From Lacticaseibacillus songhuajiangensis (GTDB lineage Bacteria; Bacillota; Bacilli; Lactobacillales; Lactobacillaceae), in NCBI RefSeq assembly GCF_003946025.1, contig NZ_RHNR01000004.1, positions 1-64,000 of the forward strand: a DNA stretch of 64,000 bases, in the 5' to 3' direction. Position 1 is the first letter of the stretch. Each line of letters begins with the position of its first letter. Position numbers and translations under genes: made by a program. A model generated the notes under the pieces. It was not told the DNA's origin. It made no database searches and saw nothing but the letters and a program-made list of their open reading frames with translations. Shown one piece after another: positions 8,950 through 18,344 of this stretch.

Positions 8950-9984
8950 ATGAAGAATAAGAAAAGAATTGTTACCGCAGCGAGTCTGAGCACGATGCTG
9001 CTCTTCCTAGCAGCCTGTGGTCGTAAAACCGCACAAGGTGTCATGACCGCCCCAACTCACGGGCCATACGCCTGGTTGTACAACGTTCTGGGCCACCCAA
9101 TGCAGCGCTTGCTCGAATGGTTCGCTGGCGTGCTCGGCGGCGCCGGCACGGCGTACGGGATTGCCATCCTGGTGTTCACCATCATCATCCGCCTCATTCT
9201 GATGCCAAGCATGCTGAAGAACCAGCGCAAGATGACTGAACAGCAAGAAAAGGCCAAAATTCTGAAGCCACAGCTTGATCTCCTGCAAAAGGCGGCCAAG
9301 CTCAGCAGTGACCAGAATGACACCATGCGCATCAACGGCCTCATGCAGGATGTCTACAAGAAGAACGGCAGCAGCATGATTCCATCTATGGGGTGCTTGA
9401 CGCTCATCATCCAGCTGCCAATTCTGTCTGGTTTGTACCAGGCAGTTGCGTACTCCAAAGAAATGTCCGCAAGTACCTTCTTTGGGATTCAGCTGGGAAA
9501 GCCAAGTATTGTCATCACCATCGTTGCGACAATCTTCTACGCCATTCAGGCCTGGATGAGTCTGCAGAGTGCGACCCCTGATCAGCGCAAGTCGATGTCC
9601 ACGATGATGTGGGTCGGTCCAATCATGACCTTCTGGATTTCCATGATTTCTTCTGCCGGTCTTGGCCTGTACTTCCTGGGCACCGGGATTATCATGGTCG
9701 TGCAGCAAGCCATCATCAGCTACGCTATCGTGCCAAGCATCCGCAAGCGTCTGGACGCCGAGTACGAGAAGGAACCACCTGTCATCGTCGTGTCCCCGGA
9801 CATGTTTGATGAAGACGGTCGCATCACCGACCGTGCACCGGTTGCCAGCAGCTTTGCACAGATGCAAGGCTTCGCGGCAGGTAACGAAGCAGCCAGCGAT
9901 GGTGAAACTTCCAGCTCCGAATCAGCAACACCTACTGCGGATGACCTGCGCGCGCGTAACAAGGGCAAGCAACACCGCGAATAA
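8950..9984 (+). CDS. yidC: YidC/OxaA2 membrane protein insertase (lipoprotein type)
   Basis: Inserts membrane proteins alone or with SecYEG. The 344-residue protein begins with a lipoprotein signal ending in LFLAAC (Cys23). The five-helix YidC core follows, with the groove arginine in FTIIIRLILMP, a cytoplasmic helical hairpin rich in K/Q/E at about residues 93-135, and further membrane segments near 145-165, 175-195, 210-230 and 235-255. The last ~75 residues are a hydrophilic acidic/Ser-rich tail ending RNKGKQHRE, longer than in many paralogues. The lack of an rnpA partner suggests this is the second (YidC2/YqjG-like) copy. An AAAGGG site lies upstream. Confidence 0.95.
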   Translation: MKNKKRIVTAASLSTMLLFLAACGRKTAQGVMTAPTHGPYAWLYNVLGHPMQRLLEWFAGVLGGAGTAYGIAILVFTIIIRLILMPSMLKNQRKMTEQQEKAKILKPQLDLLQKAAKLSSDQNDTMRINGLMQDVYKKNGSSMIPSMGCLTLIIQLPILSGLYQAVAYSKEMSASTFFGIQLGKPSIVITIVATIFYAIQAWMSLQSATPDQRKSMSTMMWVGPIMTFWISMISSAGLGLYFLGTGIIMVVQQAIISYAIVPSIRKRLDAEYEKEPPVIVVSPDMFDEDGRITDRAPVASSFAQMQGFAAGNEAASDGETSSSESATPTADDLRARNKGKQHRE

Positions 9985-10002
9985 CATTTGAAGACAACAC
10001 GA

Positions 10003-10031
10003 GGTCGCCTGGATATCCAGGCGGCCTTTTT
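10003..10031 (+). terminator. Terminator of acyP-yidC
   Basis: A ten-base-pair stem (GGTCGCCTGG with CCAGGCGGCC) around ATAT, followed by TTTTT. Repeat B begins four bases after it. Confidence 0.92.
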
Positions 10032-10034
10032 GTT

Positions 10035-10857
10035 GCTGTCCCTCAGCGTAAGGATTGAAAATACCATCCGCAAGGATGGCTTCTGTGAAAATCGACCGAA
10101 GGTCGGGTCTGGGACAGCTTAGCTTCACGTTCGCGGACAGATGACGCGGGGTCGCTCACGCCTGGCAAGCCAGGCTGCCGCTAAACTTGTTGCCGAAAAC
10201 CCCGTCAACAAGCTTTACCCCGAGCCCAAAGCGCCAGGACAAAACGGCTAACGCCGGTTGTCCTGGTGCTCTGCGCTCTTTTCGCGTCATCTGTCCGCGC
10301 TCGTTACGCTAAGCCGTCCCAGTCCCTACGTGCACCTACGTCACTTTAGAGATGATATTTTTCTGCTACAACGGTTGATACAATAAACGATGCGTTCAGC
10401 ACGACTATGCAATTGAGGCGGAACTGTGGCTACGTCACCGCAGGATGCTTGACCAATAGTCGACCACACGTGTAGATCCGCTCTTGTCATTACTCCTGCG
10501 ATGTCTGAAATTTGATGATATTTGCCACTCAGTAATGTGTCGGCCACGGAGGTGAGGGGGCGCTTGGGTGGAACGATTGGGGACGGAGCGGCGAAACGAA
10601 TCATGTTTGGAGATCCGGCGGTTTTTGCCGGAGCTTCGTACATGATTCGCGGGAGCGCGCATTTTGACGCTGGGTTTGCGGCAAAATCGCCAGTGAAAGC
10701 CCAAAGGGCTTGAACGGTCCCCGCCGCGCAGTCCTCAATCGTGGAACCCAAGTGCACGCACACCTCCGTGGCCGACTTACCCGCCTAGCGGCGGTATGAA
10801 AACACTGCAGAGGCCCGGCGCGACTCCGTCACTGAAATGCTATCGCTGACGGACAGC
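10035..10857. repeat. Composite fold-back repeat B (type I + spacer + type II)
   Basis: Complete 823-bp copy between the convergent yidC and histidine kinase genes. It is bounded by GCTGTCCCTCAGCGTAAG at 10035-10052 and the inverse at about 10842-10857. The type I module (10035-10326) has outer arms 10105-10123/10308-10326, second arms 10133-10148/10283-10298 (perfect) and central stem 10230-10242/10258-10270. The type II module (10537-10857) has perfect 16-bp arms 10539-10554/10761-10776 and a central hairpin near 10594-10653. The roughly 210-bp spacer lies between. No conserved ORF. Both ends touch terminators of the flanking genes. Confidence 0.88.
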
Positions 10858-10861
10858 AAAA

Positions 10862-10887
10862 ATCCCCCACACATAAGCGTGGAGGAT
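10862..10887 (-). terminator. Terminator of the two-component operon
   Basis: The stem pairs ATCC..CCAC with GTGG..GGAT around a short loop, with AAAAA on the left serving as the U-run of the minus strand. It lies directly after the end of repeat B. Confidence 0.7.
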
Positions 10888-10894
10888 CAAATAG

Positions 10895-12478
10895 TTATAA
10901 TTCAGAATTTTTGATGTCACGCCCGATCACAGCTTCAGCATCTTCTGAATCGGCCTCGTTCAACTTTTGCAACTCTTTGAGTCGCTCTGGCGTCAAACGT
11001 GGCAATGCGATGCGAAAGACGGAACCGGACCCGACGGCAGAATCGAGCGAAATCTCGCCGTGGTAGCCGTCAATCAGCTGCTTAGCAATGGCGAGTCCGA
11101 GCCCGTTACCGCCCTTCTCGCGGCTACGCGCCTTATCCACCCGGTAGAAGCAGTGGAAGACCCGCTGCACGTTCTCGGGGCTAATCCCCTCACCAAAATC
11201 CTGAATAGCCAAATCAACCTCGTTGTGGCTAGACGCAATTGAGACGTGCACTTCCTTGCGGTCGCGTGAGTACTTAATCGCGTTGTCAATCAGGATGATC
11301 AGAACCTGCTCCATGTGGTTGCGGTAAATCTGCACCCATGTCTCGCCTGTTAATTCATCTTCAAGCGTGATGTTGAAATCAGGGTGAATCATCTGCATGT
11401 CGCCAACCACCTGCGAGGTAACGGCCCGCACGTCGGTGACGGCCGTTGGAAACTGGGTGTCAACCTGGTCGGCACGGGTCAAATCAAGCATTTCCTGAAT
11501 CAGACTCTTCATCCGCGCCACCTCCTGCAGGGAAGCAGTCAGGGATTCATCAAGGACCTCAGGGTCATCTTTCCCCCAACGGTTCAGAAGTTGCAGGTGC
11601 CCTTCGAGGACGGCGACCGGCGTCCGCAGTTCGTGTGAGACGTCACCGACAAAGTCAGATTGCTGGTCGATGAAACGCTGAATTCGGTCCAACATCGCGT
11701 TGAACTCACTAATCAGGTGACTCAGCTCGTCGTTGCTATCAATCTGTTCAATGCGGGAATCACTTTGCGGTTCCGAGTTAATTTTGTCAATCATCGTGGT
11801 GATCCGCTTAATCGGCTTCAGGAAGCGTGCGGCCATCCAGAAACCAACCATCGCGGAGATGAGCAATGCGGCAACGCTCACGGCGTAAATGGTGCCCGTG
11901 ATGCGGTTCATCGTCTTGTGGAAATTGGTCATGGAATCAGCCACTTGAATGTAACCGATGCGCCGCCCGGTGGAATCACTCACGACAGTGGTGCGGCCCA
12001 CAAGGCCATCAAAATGACCGTTGCGTTCCGCTTTAATCGTCAGGTGCGGTGACTTGATAAAGCGTTGCGGCGTACTCCGCGAGTTAAAGAGCAACGCACC
12101 CTTCTTGTCGTAGACCGTGACGTTAATGTCTTCACGCGACATTTTTTCAAAAGTGGTATCCAAAAAAATGCTCCGGTGCGTGGTGTCACCAGGAATGTAC
12201 TGATCAAAATTCTCGTTGGAACTTGAATCTAGCAGTGGACGCACCGAACTGACCGTAAGATTGTCCGCGACTGGGGTTAGCCGGGACCGCACCGCGTTCA
12301 CCGTATCGGTGACCGTGCTCTTTTCTTGCGCAATCAGCGTTTGCCGCATCACCCCATAGATGATAATGGAAAACACTAAGAACGTGAGGAATATCCCAAA
12401 GCCAACAGTTGCCGCCCACCGCCACCGCAGCGAAACGAAGCGCCGCGGTTTGGGACTGTCCTGAACGGATTCGGCCAT
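10895..12478 (-). CDS. Membrane sensor histidine kinase (ArlS/CsrS-like)
   Basis: Sensor kinase of 527 residues. Two membrane segments (about 22-45 and 196-216) flank an extracellular sensor region of about 150 residues. A HAMP linker (about 218-272) follows, then HisKA with SHELRTP (His282), and the HATPase domain with N-box DNAIKYS (399-405), DFGEGIS and GGNGLGLAIAK. An acidic tail closes the protein. The start codon overlaps the stop of the response regulator (TAATG), so the pair is translationally coupled. The architecture resembles ArlS/CsrS of cocci; the signal cannot be read from sequence. Confidence 0.93.
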   Translation of the reverse strand: MAESVQDSPKPRRFVSLRWRWAATVGFGIFLTFLVFSIIIYGVMRQTLIAQEKSTVTDTVNAVRSRLTPVADNLTVSSVRPLLDSSSNENFDQYIPGDTTHRSIFLDTTFEKMSREDINVTVYDKKGALLFNSRSTPQRFIKSPHLTIKAERNGHFDGLVGRTTVVSDSTGRRIGYIQVADSMTNFHKTMNRITGTIYAVSVAALLISAMVGFWMAARFLKPIKRITTMIDKINSEPQSDSRIEQIDSNDELSHLISEFNAMLDRIQRFIDQQSDFVGDVSHELRTPVAVLEGHLQLLNRWGKDDPEVLDESLTASLQEVARMKSLIQEMLDLTRADQVDTQFPTAVTDVRAVTSQVVGDMQMIHPDFNITLEDELTGETWVQIYRNHMEQVLIILIDNAIKYSRDRKEVHVSIASSHNEVDLAIQDFGEGISPENVQRVFHCFYRVDKARSREKGGNGLGLAIAKQLIDGYHGEISLDSAVGSGSVFRIALPRLTPERLKELQKLNEADSEDAEAVIGRDIKNSEL

Positions 12479-13164
12479 TAGGAACGCATAACGTAGCCCG
12501 TACCCCGAACGGTCTGGATGTAGCTTTGTTCACCTGGACGGTCAATCTTGTTACGGATATAACGGACGTAAACATCCACAACGTTGGTTTCAACGTCAGA
12601 GTTGTAGCCCCAAACCTTGCTAAGCAAGACGTCGCGGGCAAGCACCACGTTGATGTTTTCCATCAGGGTCAAGAGCAATTCGTATTCACGCTTGGTGAGT
12701 TCGATAATGTCATCCCCGCGCCGCACAATGCGGTTTTCCTTTTCGATGACGAGGTCGCGGTACTTGATGGTCGTCTGCTTAGCCTTGTTACCTTCGTCCA
12801 TGGACTTCACGCGGCGCAGCAATGCGCGCAGACGTGCAAGCAATTCTTCAATCGCGAATGGCTTCACAATGTAGTCGTCGGCACCGTGATCAAGACCAGA
12901 AACGCGGTCGATGACGGAATCACGCGCGGTCATCATGATGATTGGCGTGTTCTTCACCTGCCGCACACGGCGGCAAATTTCCAAACCGTTCAGGTCTGGC
13001 AACATGAGGTCGAGCAGGATTGCGTCCCAATCTTCGTTAAGCGCAGCGTCCAAACCCTTGCGGCCGTTCATGTAAACGGCGGTTTCGTCCCCTTCGTGCT
13101 TCAGTTCGAGCTCAACAAACCGTGCCAAGTTCTTTTCATCTTCAATAATCAAAATTTTACTCAT
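12478..13164 (-). CDS. OmpR-family response regulator (ArlR/CsrR-like)
   Basis: DNA-binding regulator of 228 residues. The receiver domain has IIEDE (residues 6-10), the phospho-acceptor Asp52 in LLDLMLPDLNG, MMTARDS and the KPF motif. The C-terminal winged helix includes ELTKREYELLLTLMENIN and VRGTGYVMR. It is the partner of the overlapping kinase and likely feeds back on its own promoter, but no operator repeat is obvious. GGAGTGACACAGTA precedes the ATG. Confidence 0.94.
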   Translation of the reverse strand: MSKILIIEDEKNLARFVELELKHEGDETAVYMNGRKGLDAALNEDWDAILLDLMLPDLNGLEICRRVRQVKNTPIIMMTARDSVIDRVSGLDHGADDYIVKPFAIEELLARLRALLRRVKSMDEGNKAKQTTIKYRDLVIEKENRIVRRGDDIIELTKREYELLLTLMENINVVLARDVLLSKVWGYNSDVETNVVDVYVRYIRNKIDRPGEQSYIQTVRGTGYVMRS

Positions 13165-13519
13165 TACTGTGTCACTCCTTAATTAACGTGTCGTCCCCGG
13201 CAATTTATTCATTAACCCTTGCCGTATTGATTCTCATTATACAAGATAATTGTTCCTAAAAATACTAACACACAAGATTAAGAAAGGCTAATTTTGCCAC
13301 TATCGACGCGTGTTGACGCGTTTTTTGCCGTCGCGGCTCTCATGGCTTTCACCATGAGAACCTGATTGGGGAATATTAAGCGACCCGCCAAGTGACCTTT
13401 TACGCAAGAATTATGTCGCAAGCTGAATTTCTCAGGCTAAAGGGCTGATTTTTTTCCGCAATTCACCTACACTTGTACATAAGGCCTAAACGCTGAATAA
13501 ATTGAAAGAGATGAATGCA
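13165..13519. promoter_or_regulatory. Divergent control region between the response regulator and pepD
   Basis: About 355 bases without a gene. On the minus strand TATAAT (plus 13236-13241) is the likely -10 of the two-component operon, with only a weak -35. A perfect inverted repeat, TCTCATGG/CCATGAGA at 13338-13345 and 13352-13359, sits mid-way and could be an operator or a short terminator. I could not settle on a pepD promoter; GAAAGAG at 13504-13510 is its ribosome binding site. Confidence 0.5.
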
Positions 13520-14926
13520 ATGTCTAAACGTGTCAAAGGTTCCTGCACCACCATGTTGGTGGGTAAGGATGCCAGCATCGATGGATCAGTTATTATTGCG
13601 CGGAACGAAGATGGCAACGTCCCTCTTGTTCCCCAGAAGTTTATTGTTGTGAAGCCAGAGGACCAGCCTAAGCATTACCAGTCCGTTCTGAGTACCTTCA
13701 ACATTGACCTGCCAGACAAGCCGCTACGCTACACCTCCACACCAAATGCCGACCCGGCCGAAGGTGTCTGGGGCGCTGCGGGCTTTAACAGTGAAAACGT
13801 GGCGATGTCCTCAACTGAAACCATCACCACCAACTCCCGCATCTTGGGTGTTGACCCGCTGGTTGACGACGGCTTCGGCGAAGAAGACATGCCAACCATC
13901 GTGCTCCCTTACATCCACTCTGCTCGTGAAGGTGTCCAGCGTCTGGGTAGCCTGCTCGAACAATACGGGACTTACGAAACAAACGGAATCTGCTTTGCCG
14001 ACAAGGATGAAGCTTGGTACTTCGAATCCATCGCCGGTCACCACTGGGCTGCTGTGCGTATTCCTGACGACGCCTACGTCGTTGCACCAAACCGGCTGAA
14101 CATCGACTGGTTCGACTTCGATTCTCCCGACTACATGTACGCGGCTGACCTGCCTGACCTGATTGCAAAGCACCACCTCAACCCAGATCCAGAAGGTTAC
14201 AACTTCCGTCATATTTTCGGTAGTGCCACCATCAAGGACACCCGTTACAACAACGCGCGCGCTTGGTACGGCCAGAAGTACTTCAACCCTGAATTCGACA
14301 CGACGCCAATCGACCAGGACCTGCCATTCATCTGCCGGACACCGCACAAGATTAGCATCGAAGACATGAAGTTCGTCCTCAGCTCCCACTATGAAAACAC
14401 GCCTTACGACCCATACGGTACCGGTACCCCTGCCCAGAAGAAGCAATTCCGGCCAATCGGGATTAACCGCAACCAGGAACTGCACATTCTGCAGATTCGT
14501 AATGACGTTCCCGCCGAAATTGCCGCCATTCACTGGTTGGCCTTTGGCCCTAACACCTTCAACGCCGTCGTACCTTTCTATGCCAATGTCAACGACACCC
14601 CTGCCGTTTACCGCGACATCACCAAGGACTTCGACATCAGCAAGATGTACTGGCTCAGCTGCACGCTCGGCGTGCTCGGTGACACCAACTTCGGTCTGTT
14701 CGAAGACTTCGAAAATATCTTCGAAGAAAAGATAGTCGGTGCATGCCGCAACCTGCAGATGCACGCTGACCAAGAGGCCCAGTCCGCAAAGGATCTGTCC
14801 GCTTACCTCGAAAGTGTCAACGAGAAGATGGCTGCCGTCAGCTTCGACAACTCTAACAAGTTGCTCGGCCAGATGGTCGCCCTCGCTGCACCGCAGATGA
14901 AGTTGCAGTTCACACTGAACGACTAA
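13520..14926 (+). CDS. pepD: C69-family dipeptidase
   Basis: Broad-specificity dipeptidase of the Ntn-hydrolase family C69 (PepD/PepDA), used by lactobacilli in the last steps of peptide use. With the start at 13520 the product is 468 residues. A short N-terminal stretch precedes SCTTMLVGKDASIDGS; Cys9 is the expected nucleophile, exposed after removal of the propeptide. The domain runs to the C-terminus, normal for the family. Two earlier in-frame starts (13502, 13511) are possible, but GAAAGAG spaces best with 13520. Single gene with its own terminator. Confidence 0.93.
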   Translation: MSKRVKGSCTTMLVGKDASIDGSVIIARNEDGNVPLVPQKFIVVKPEDQPKHYQSVLSTFNIDLPDKPLRYTSTPNADPAEGVWGAAGFNSENVAMSSTETITTNSRILGVDPLVDDGFGEEDMPTIVLPYIHSAREGVQRLGSLLEQYGTYETNGICFADKDEAWYFESIAGHHWAAVRIPDDAYVVAPNRLNIDWFDFDSPDYMYAADLPDLIAKHHLNPDPEGYNFRHIFGSATIKDTRYNNARAWYGQKYFNPEFDTTPIDQDLPFICRTPHKISIEDMKFVLSSHYENTPYDPYGTGTPAQKKQFRPIGINRNQELHILQIRNDVPAEIAAIHWLAFGPNTFNAVVPFYANVNDTPAVYRDITKDFDISKMYWLSCTLGVLGDTNFGLFEDFENIFEEKIVGACRNLQMHADQEAQSAKDLSAYLESVNEKMAAVSFDNSNKLLGQMVALAAPQMKLQFTLND

Positions 14927-14943
14927 TTTGATTTAGATTCGCA

Positions 14944-14974
14944 AAACACTCGCAAAATTTGCGGGTGTTTTTGT
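14944..14974 (+). terminator. Terminator of pepD
   Basis: Stem AAACACTCGCA/TGCGGGTGTTT with a short loop, followed by T-rich DNA. Confidence 0.85.
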
Positions 14975-15003
14975 TTGCTTGCTCAGACTGTCGTTCATGC
15001 AAA

Positions 15004-15051
15004 AAAGCAGCGGTTCAATTTTCCGACAATGGAAAATTGAACCGCTGCTTT
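15004..15051 (-). terminator. Terminator of gnd
   Basis: A 21-bp perfect stem from AAAGCAGCGG to CCGCTGCTTT around a six-base loop, with A-runs on the left. It faces the pepD terminator; the two genes converge. Confidence 0.92.
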
Positions 15052-15072
15052 ATTTTGCATCATTGAAAATGC

Positions 15073-16491
15073 TTATTGTTCTTCGTACCAGGTGTAGTGG
15101 AAGGTCCCTTCGCGGTCAGTCCGCTGGTAGGTGTGAGCACCGAAGTAGTCACGCTGCGCCTGAATCAGGTTAGCAGGGAGCACTTCACTACGGTAGCTAT
15201 CGTAGTAAGAGATAGCACCGGAGAAACCAGGCACTGGCACACCAGCCTTAACGGCAAGCGCTACGAGGTCACGAACAGCTTCCTGGTAGTTGCGGGCGAT
15301 GTCCTTGAAGTAGTCATCCAGCAGCAGGTTGGACAGTTCTGGGTTCTTCTCGAAGGCATCCGTGATGTTCTGGAGGAACTTAGCACGAATGATGCAACCT
15401 TCACGCCAGATTTTGGCAAGTTCGCCGTACTGGAGGTTCCAGTCGTAGTGTTCGGAAGCCACACGCATCTGTTCGAAGCCCTGAGCATAGCTCATCAGCT
15501 TGCTGAAGTAGAGCGCCTTGCGAATCATTTCGATGACTTCCTTCTTGTCGAAGTCAACCTTACCAACCGGCTTAGGCAACACCTTGCTTGCGGCGACACG
15601 TTCGTCCTTCATTGCGGAGATGTAACGTGCGTAAACAGATTCGGTAATGACGGACTGCGGAACACCAAGTTCCAGAGCAGACTGAGAACTCCACTTACCG
15701 GTCCCCTTGTTACCAGCGGCATCCAGAATCATGTCAACCATTGGCTTGCCAGAACCAAGATCGTCCTTGCGGGTCAAAATGTCGGCGGTAATGTCGATCA
15801 GGTAAGAGCTCAGTTCGCCCTGCTTCCAGTCGTTGAAGATGTCGGCAATTTCGTCAACGGACAGGCCAACGAGGTTCCGCAACAGGTTGTAACTTTCGGA
15901 GATAAGTTCCATGTCCCCGTATTCAATCCCGTTGTGGACCATCTTAACGTAGTGACCTGCACCGTTAGGTCCGATGTAGGTAACACAAGGTTCGCCGTCT
16001 TCAGCCTTGGCCGCCATCTGCTTGAGAATTGGAGCAACCAGGTCGTAAGCTTCCTTCTGGCCACCAGGCATCATGGAAGGACCCTGAAGGGCACCCAGTT
16101 CACCACCGGAAACACCCATACCGATGAAGTTGATACCGGACTTGTCCAGTTCAGCGTTGCGGCGCATGGTGTCTTCGAAGAAGGTGTTCCCACCATCAAT
16201 GAGCACATCCCCCTTGTCCAGGAGTGGCAGCAACTGCGCAATAACCGCATCCGTGCCGGCACCAGCCTTGACCATCATGATGATGCGGCGTGGCTTTTCA
16301 AGGGAGGCAACAAAGTCCTCAATCTTGTAGCTGGCAACGAGCTTCTTGTCGCTGTGCTCTTCCATCACCTTTTCGGTCTTAGAACCGGTCCGGTTGAAGA
16401 TGGCAACGGTGTAACCGCGGCTTTCAATGTTCAGGGCGAGGTTCTTGCCCATGACAGCCATCCCGATAACACCAATTTGTGGTTTATCCAT
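15073..16491 (-). CDS. gnd: 6-phosphogluconate dehydrogenase, decarboxylating
   Basis: Oxidises 6-phosphogluconate to ribulose 5-phosphate and CO2, making NADPH in the oxidative pentose phosphate pathway. The 472-residue product has the Rossmann start [17 protein letters not shown], then [11 protein letters not shown] where NADP(H) specificity resides, [19 protein letters not shown], and the all-helical C-terminal dimer domain ending in [30 protein letters not shown] precedes the ATG. No zwf is nearby, so it is a single-gene unit. Confidence 0.97.
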   Translation of the reverse strand: MDKPQIGVIGMAVMGKNLALNIESRGYTVAIFNRTGSKTEKVMEEHSDKKLVASYKIEDFVASLEKPRRIIMMVKAGAGTDAVIAQLLPLLDKGDVLIDGGNTFFEDTMRRNAELDKSGINFIGMGVSGGELGALQGPSMMPGGQKEAYDLVAPILKQMAAKAEDGEPCVTYIGPNGAGHYVKMVHNGIEYGDMELISESYNLLRNLVGLSVDEIADIFNDWKQGELSSYLIDITADILTRKDDLGSGKPMVDMILDAAGNKGTGKWSSQSALELGVPQSVITESVYARYISAMKDERVAASKVLPKPVGKVDFDKKEVIEMIRKALYFSKLMSYAQGFEQMRVASEHYDWNLQYGELAKIWREGCIIRAKFLQNITDAFEKNPELSNLLLDDYFKDIARNYQEAVRDLVALAVKAGVPVPGFSGAISYYDSYRSEVLPANLIQAQRDYFGAHTYQRTDREGTFHYTWYEEQ

Positions 16492-16615
16492 TCTGTAAAA
16501 CCCTCCGTCAATATTTTGTTCTTATTGTTCGTAAAAACACAATGCGGCACTGCCTAAAGCGGTGCTTAACAAGTTAATACTATGCAAAATTCAGGCATAA
16601 TTCAACCGGCAAGCC

Positions 16616-17176
16616 TTACTTCTTGTCCCCCGTCGAATCATCGTCATCCCCGAACATGCCCTTGAGTCCAGCAAACGGATTGTCCGCCCGTTCTTCTGGT
16701 GGGAGCGGCTTGGCCTCTTCCTCCGTAATCAGCGACCAGTCATCTCCGCTGGGCAGGGTCTGCGCATTGCGTTCTTCCGGGCTCAGCACCCGCAATGGCA
16801 GTGCCAGGAGTAAGTTGTCCTTCACTGCTGGCAGCAAATCGAGCCACTCACTTTTAAGCGGAATGAGCAGTTCATCATCTTCGTATTCCTCCGCGTGGTC
16901 CGGTGCACCCAAGTAGATTTCGGCAAAGTCGAAGTCAATTGGGACCTCAACTGGTACCAGGCTGCGCGTTGATGGCAAGGTCACTTGCGCGGTCAACTTG
17001 GCGTGCACGGCGAAGTCACCGCGAACGTACAAAATCGTCCCCTGCGCGCGCACCCGACTCATGTCGATGATGTCGGGGTTGCGTTCCATGAGTTCCTTTT
17101 TGATGTCAACCGTTTCGTCGAACTCAAGCGGATGGTGCGCGTACTGTTTAAGTGTATTGATTGACCAATTCAGCAT
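16616..17176 (-). CDS. YceD/DUF177-family protein
   Basis: 186-residue member of the YceD (DUF177) family, cytosolic proteins of unclear role that usually sit before rpmF (ribosomal protein L32) and have been linked to 23S rRNA or ribosome biogenesis. VEVPIDFDFAEIYLG and LLPLRVLSPEERNAQ are typical family parts; the C-terminus is acidic and charged (GDDDDSTGDKK). No rpmF follows here. Its start overlaps the end of tmcAL by seven bases, giving coupled translation. Confidence 0.88.
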   Translation of the reverse strand: MLNWSINTLKQYAHHPLEFDETVDIKKELMERNPDIIDMSRVRAQGTILYVRGDFAVHAKLTAQVTLPSTRSLVPVEVPIDFDFAEIYLGAPDHAEEYEDDELLIPLKSEWLDLLPAVKDNLLLALPLRVLSPEERNAQTLPSGDDWSLITEEEAKPLPPEERADNPFAGLKGMFGDDDDSTGDKK

Positions 17177-18318
17177 TCATTATCCTCCATGAGCGGTCGA
17201 CGCCCGTAATTCTGACGACCACCGCCCAGCATTTCGATGAGGCTATCAGCGCGCTGCGTTAAGGCCAGCACACCGTCCTCTTTAATCATGTCTTGACTCA
17301 CCCGCGTCACAATCGGCAGGCGCGCATCCTTTTTGACCGCATGCAGCAACTGACGACCACGAGCGTTAAACCCGAGGACGTGCGTAACCGGACGCCAGCG
17401 AGCATTCAGGACCTCACCATTACGCAGATTTAACAGCACGTTGAGGCTCAAGCGCCGCAAACGTGCATAGGTGTAACGCTTGGACTTGACCTGCTTCAGG
17501 AAGTCAGCAAAATTTCCCGCGGCGGCCGCTCCGCGGAGCCGGTACTCCAAGCCTTCACTCATCTGGTCGATTTGGCGCAACTCATCCAGTCCAGCTGTCC
17601 GCAAACGGTACTGCAAAAGCGGCCACAACTGCTCCCAAGAGTAATTGGGCCGGTTTTGCAACAAATCTGCAGTGCGCCGTGGTACAGCGCTGGGAGTTTC
17701 GCCGTTACGGACTTGCTGACGAATCGCGCTACCACTACTAAACGCCACGCTACCCGTACTAGAATCGTGCGCCGCGCCCAAACGGTTCAGCGGCAGTAAA
17801 CGCATATCAGGTGATAAACTGGCGACCGCCTGCGCGTAGGCGAGCCCAAGCATGGCGTTTGGCGCGGTAATTTTTCCTAAACCTAGTTGTGCGTAAAAGC
17901 TCGCCAGCTGACTAGCATAAGTTTGCGTATAGTCCGTGAAATTGCCACGACCATAACGCTCTTCAGCCAGTTGCTTGACCGCAATTCCGGCATAGTCTAG
18001 CTGGGGCATCTCGGTCCCAAAGGCCAGAGTGCTAACGCCCAGGCTCGCTAGCTGCTGCACCCCGCCCTGTGCAAATTCGCGTGCGGACTGTACGGCCGCA
18101 CTCAGGGGCAATTCAATGACCAGGTCCGCTCCGGCAGCAAGTACCAGCTCAGTGCGTGCCCACTTGTCCAAAATGGCCGGCTCCCCGCGTTGCACAAAGT
18201 TGCCGGCCATGACGATGACCAGCGCGTCGGCACCGCTCAGTTTGCGTGCTTGCTGCATCGCGTAGACATGGCCGTTATGCAGCGGATTAAACTCGGTAAT
18301 CATGCCCACAGCGTTCAT
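17170..18318 (-). CDS. tmcAL: tRNA(Met) cytidine acetate ligase TmcAL (YlbM)
   Basis: Nucleotidyltransferase-like enzyme that in Bacillus forms acetyl-adenylate and acetylates C34 of elongator tRNA-Met. At 382 residues it is full length. The HxGH nucleotide-binding motif is in TEFNPLHNGH near residue 10, and MAGNFVQRGEPAILDKWART is the conserved second region; SGSAIRQ is the expected ISSTxIR counterpart. I use the second ATG (18318), eight bases after a GGGGGA site, rather than the one two codons earlier. It overlaps the DUF177 gene and ends the yqeG-to-yqeM run. Confidence 0.92.
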   Translation of the reverse strand: MNAVGMITEFNPLHNGHVYAMQQARKLSGADALVIVMAGNFVQRGEPAILDKWARTELVLAAGADLVIELPLSAAVQSAREFAQGGVQQLASLGVSTLAFGTEMPQLDYAGIAVKQLAEERYGRGNFTDYTQTYASQLASFYAQLGLGKITAPNAMLGLAYAQAVASLSPDMRLLPLNRLGAAHDSSTGSVAFSSGSAIRQQVRNGETPSAVPRRTADLLQNRPNYSWEQLWPLLQYRLRTAGLDELRQIDQMSEGLEYRLRGAAAAGNFADFLKQVKSKRYTYARLRRLSLNVLLNLRNGEVLNARWRPVTHVLGFNARGRQLLHAVKKDARLPIVTRVSQDMIKEDGVLALTQRADSLIEMLGGGRQNYGRRPLMEDNEC

Positions 18319-18344
18319 CGTCATTCCCCCGCTTGCACCGCCGA

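Noticed and set aside
10341-10763. 140-codon frame in repeat B
   Set aside because: Spacer and type II module sequence; not open in the spacers of D, E, F or G.
15076-16557. 493-codon plus-strand frame across gnd
   Set aside because: Antisense shadow of gnd; same reasoning.
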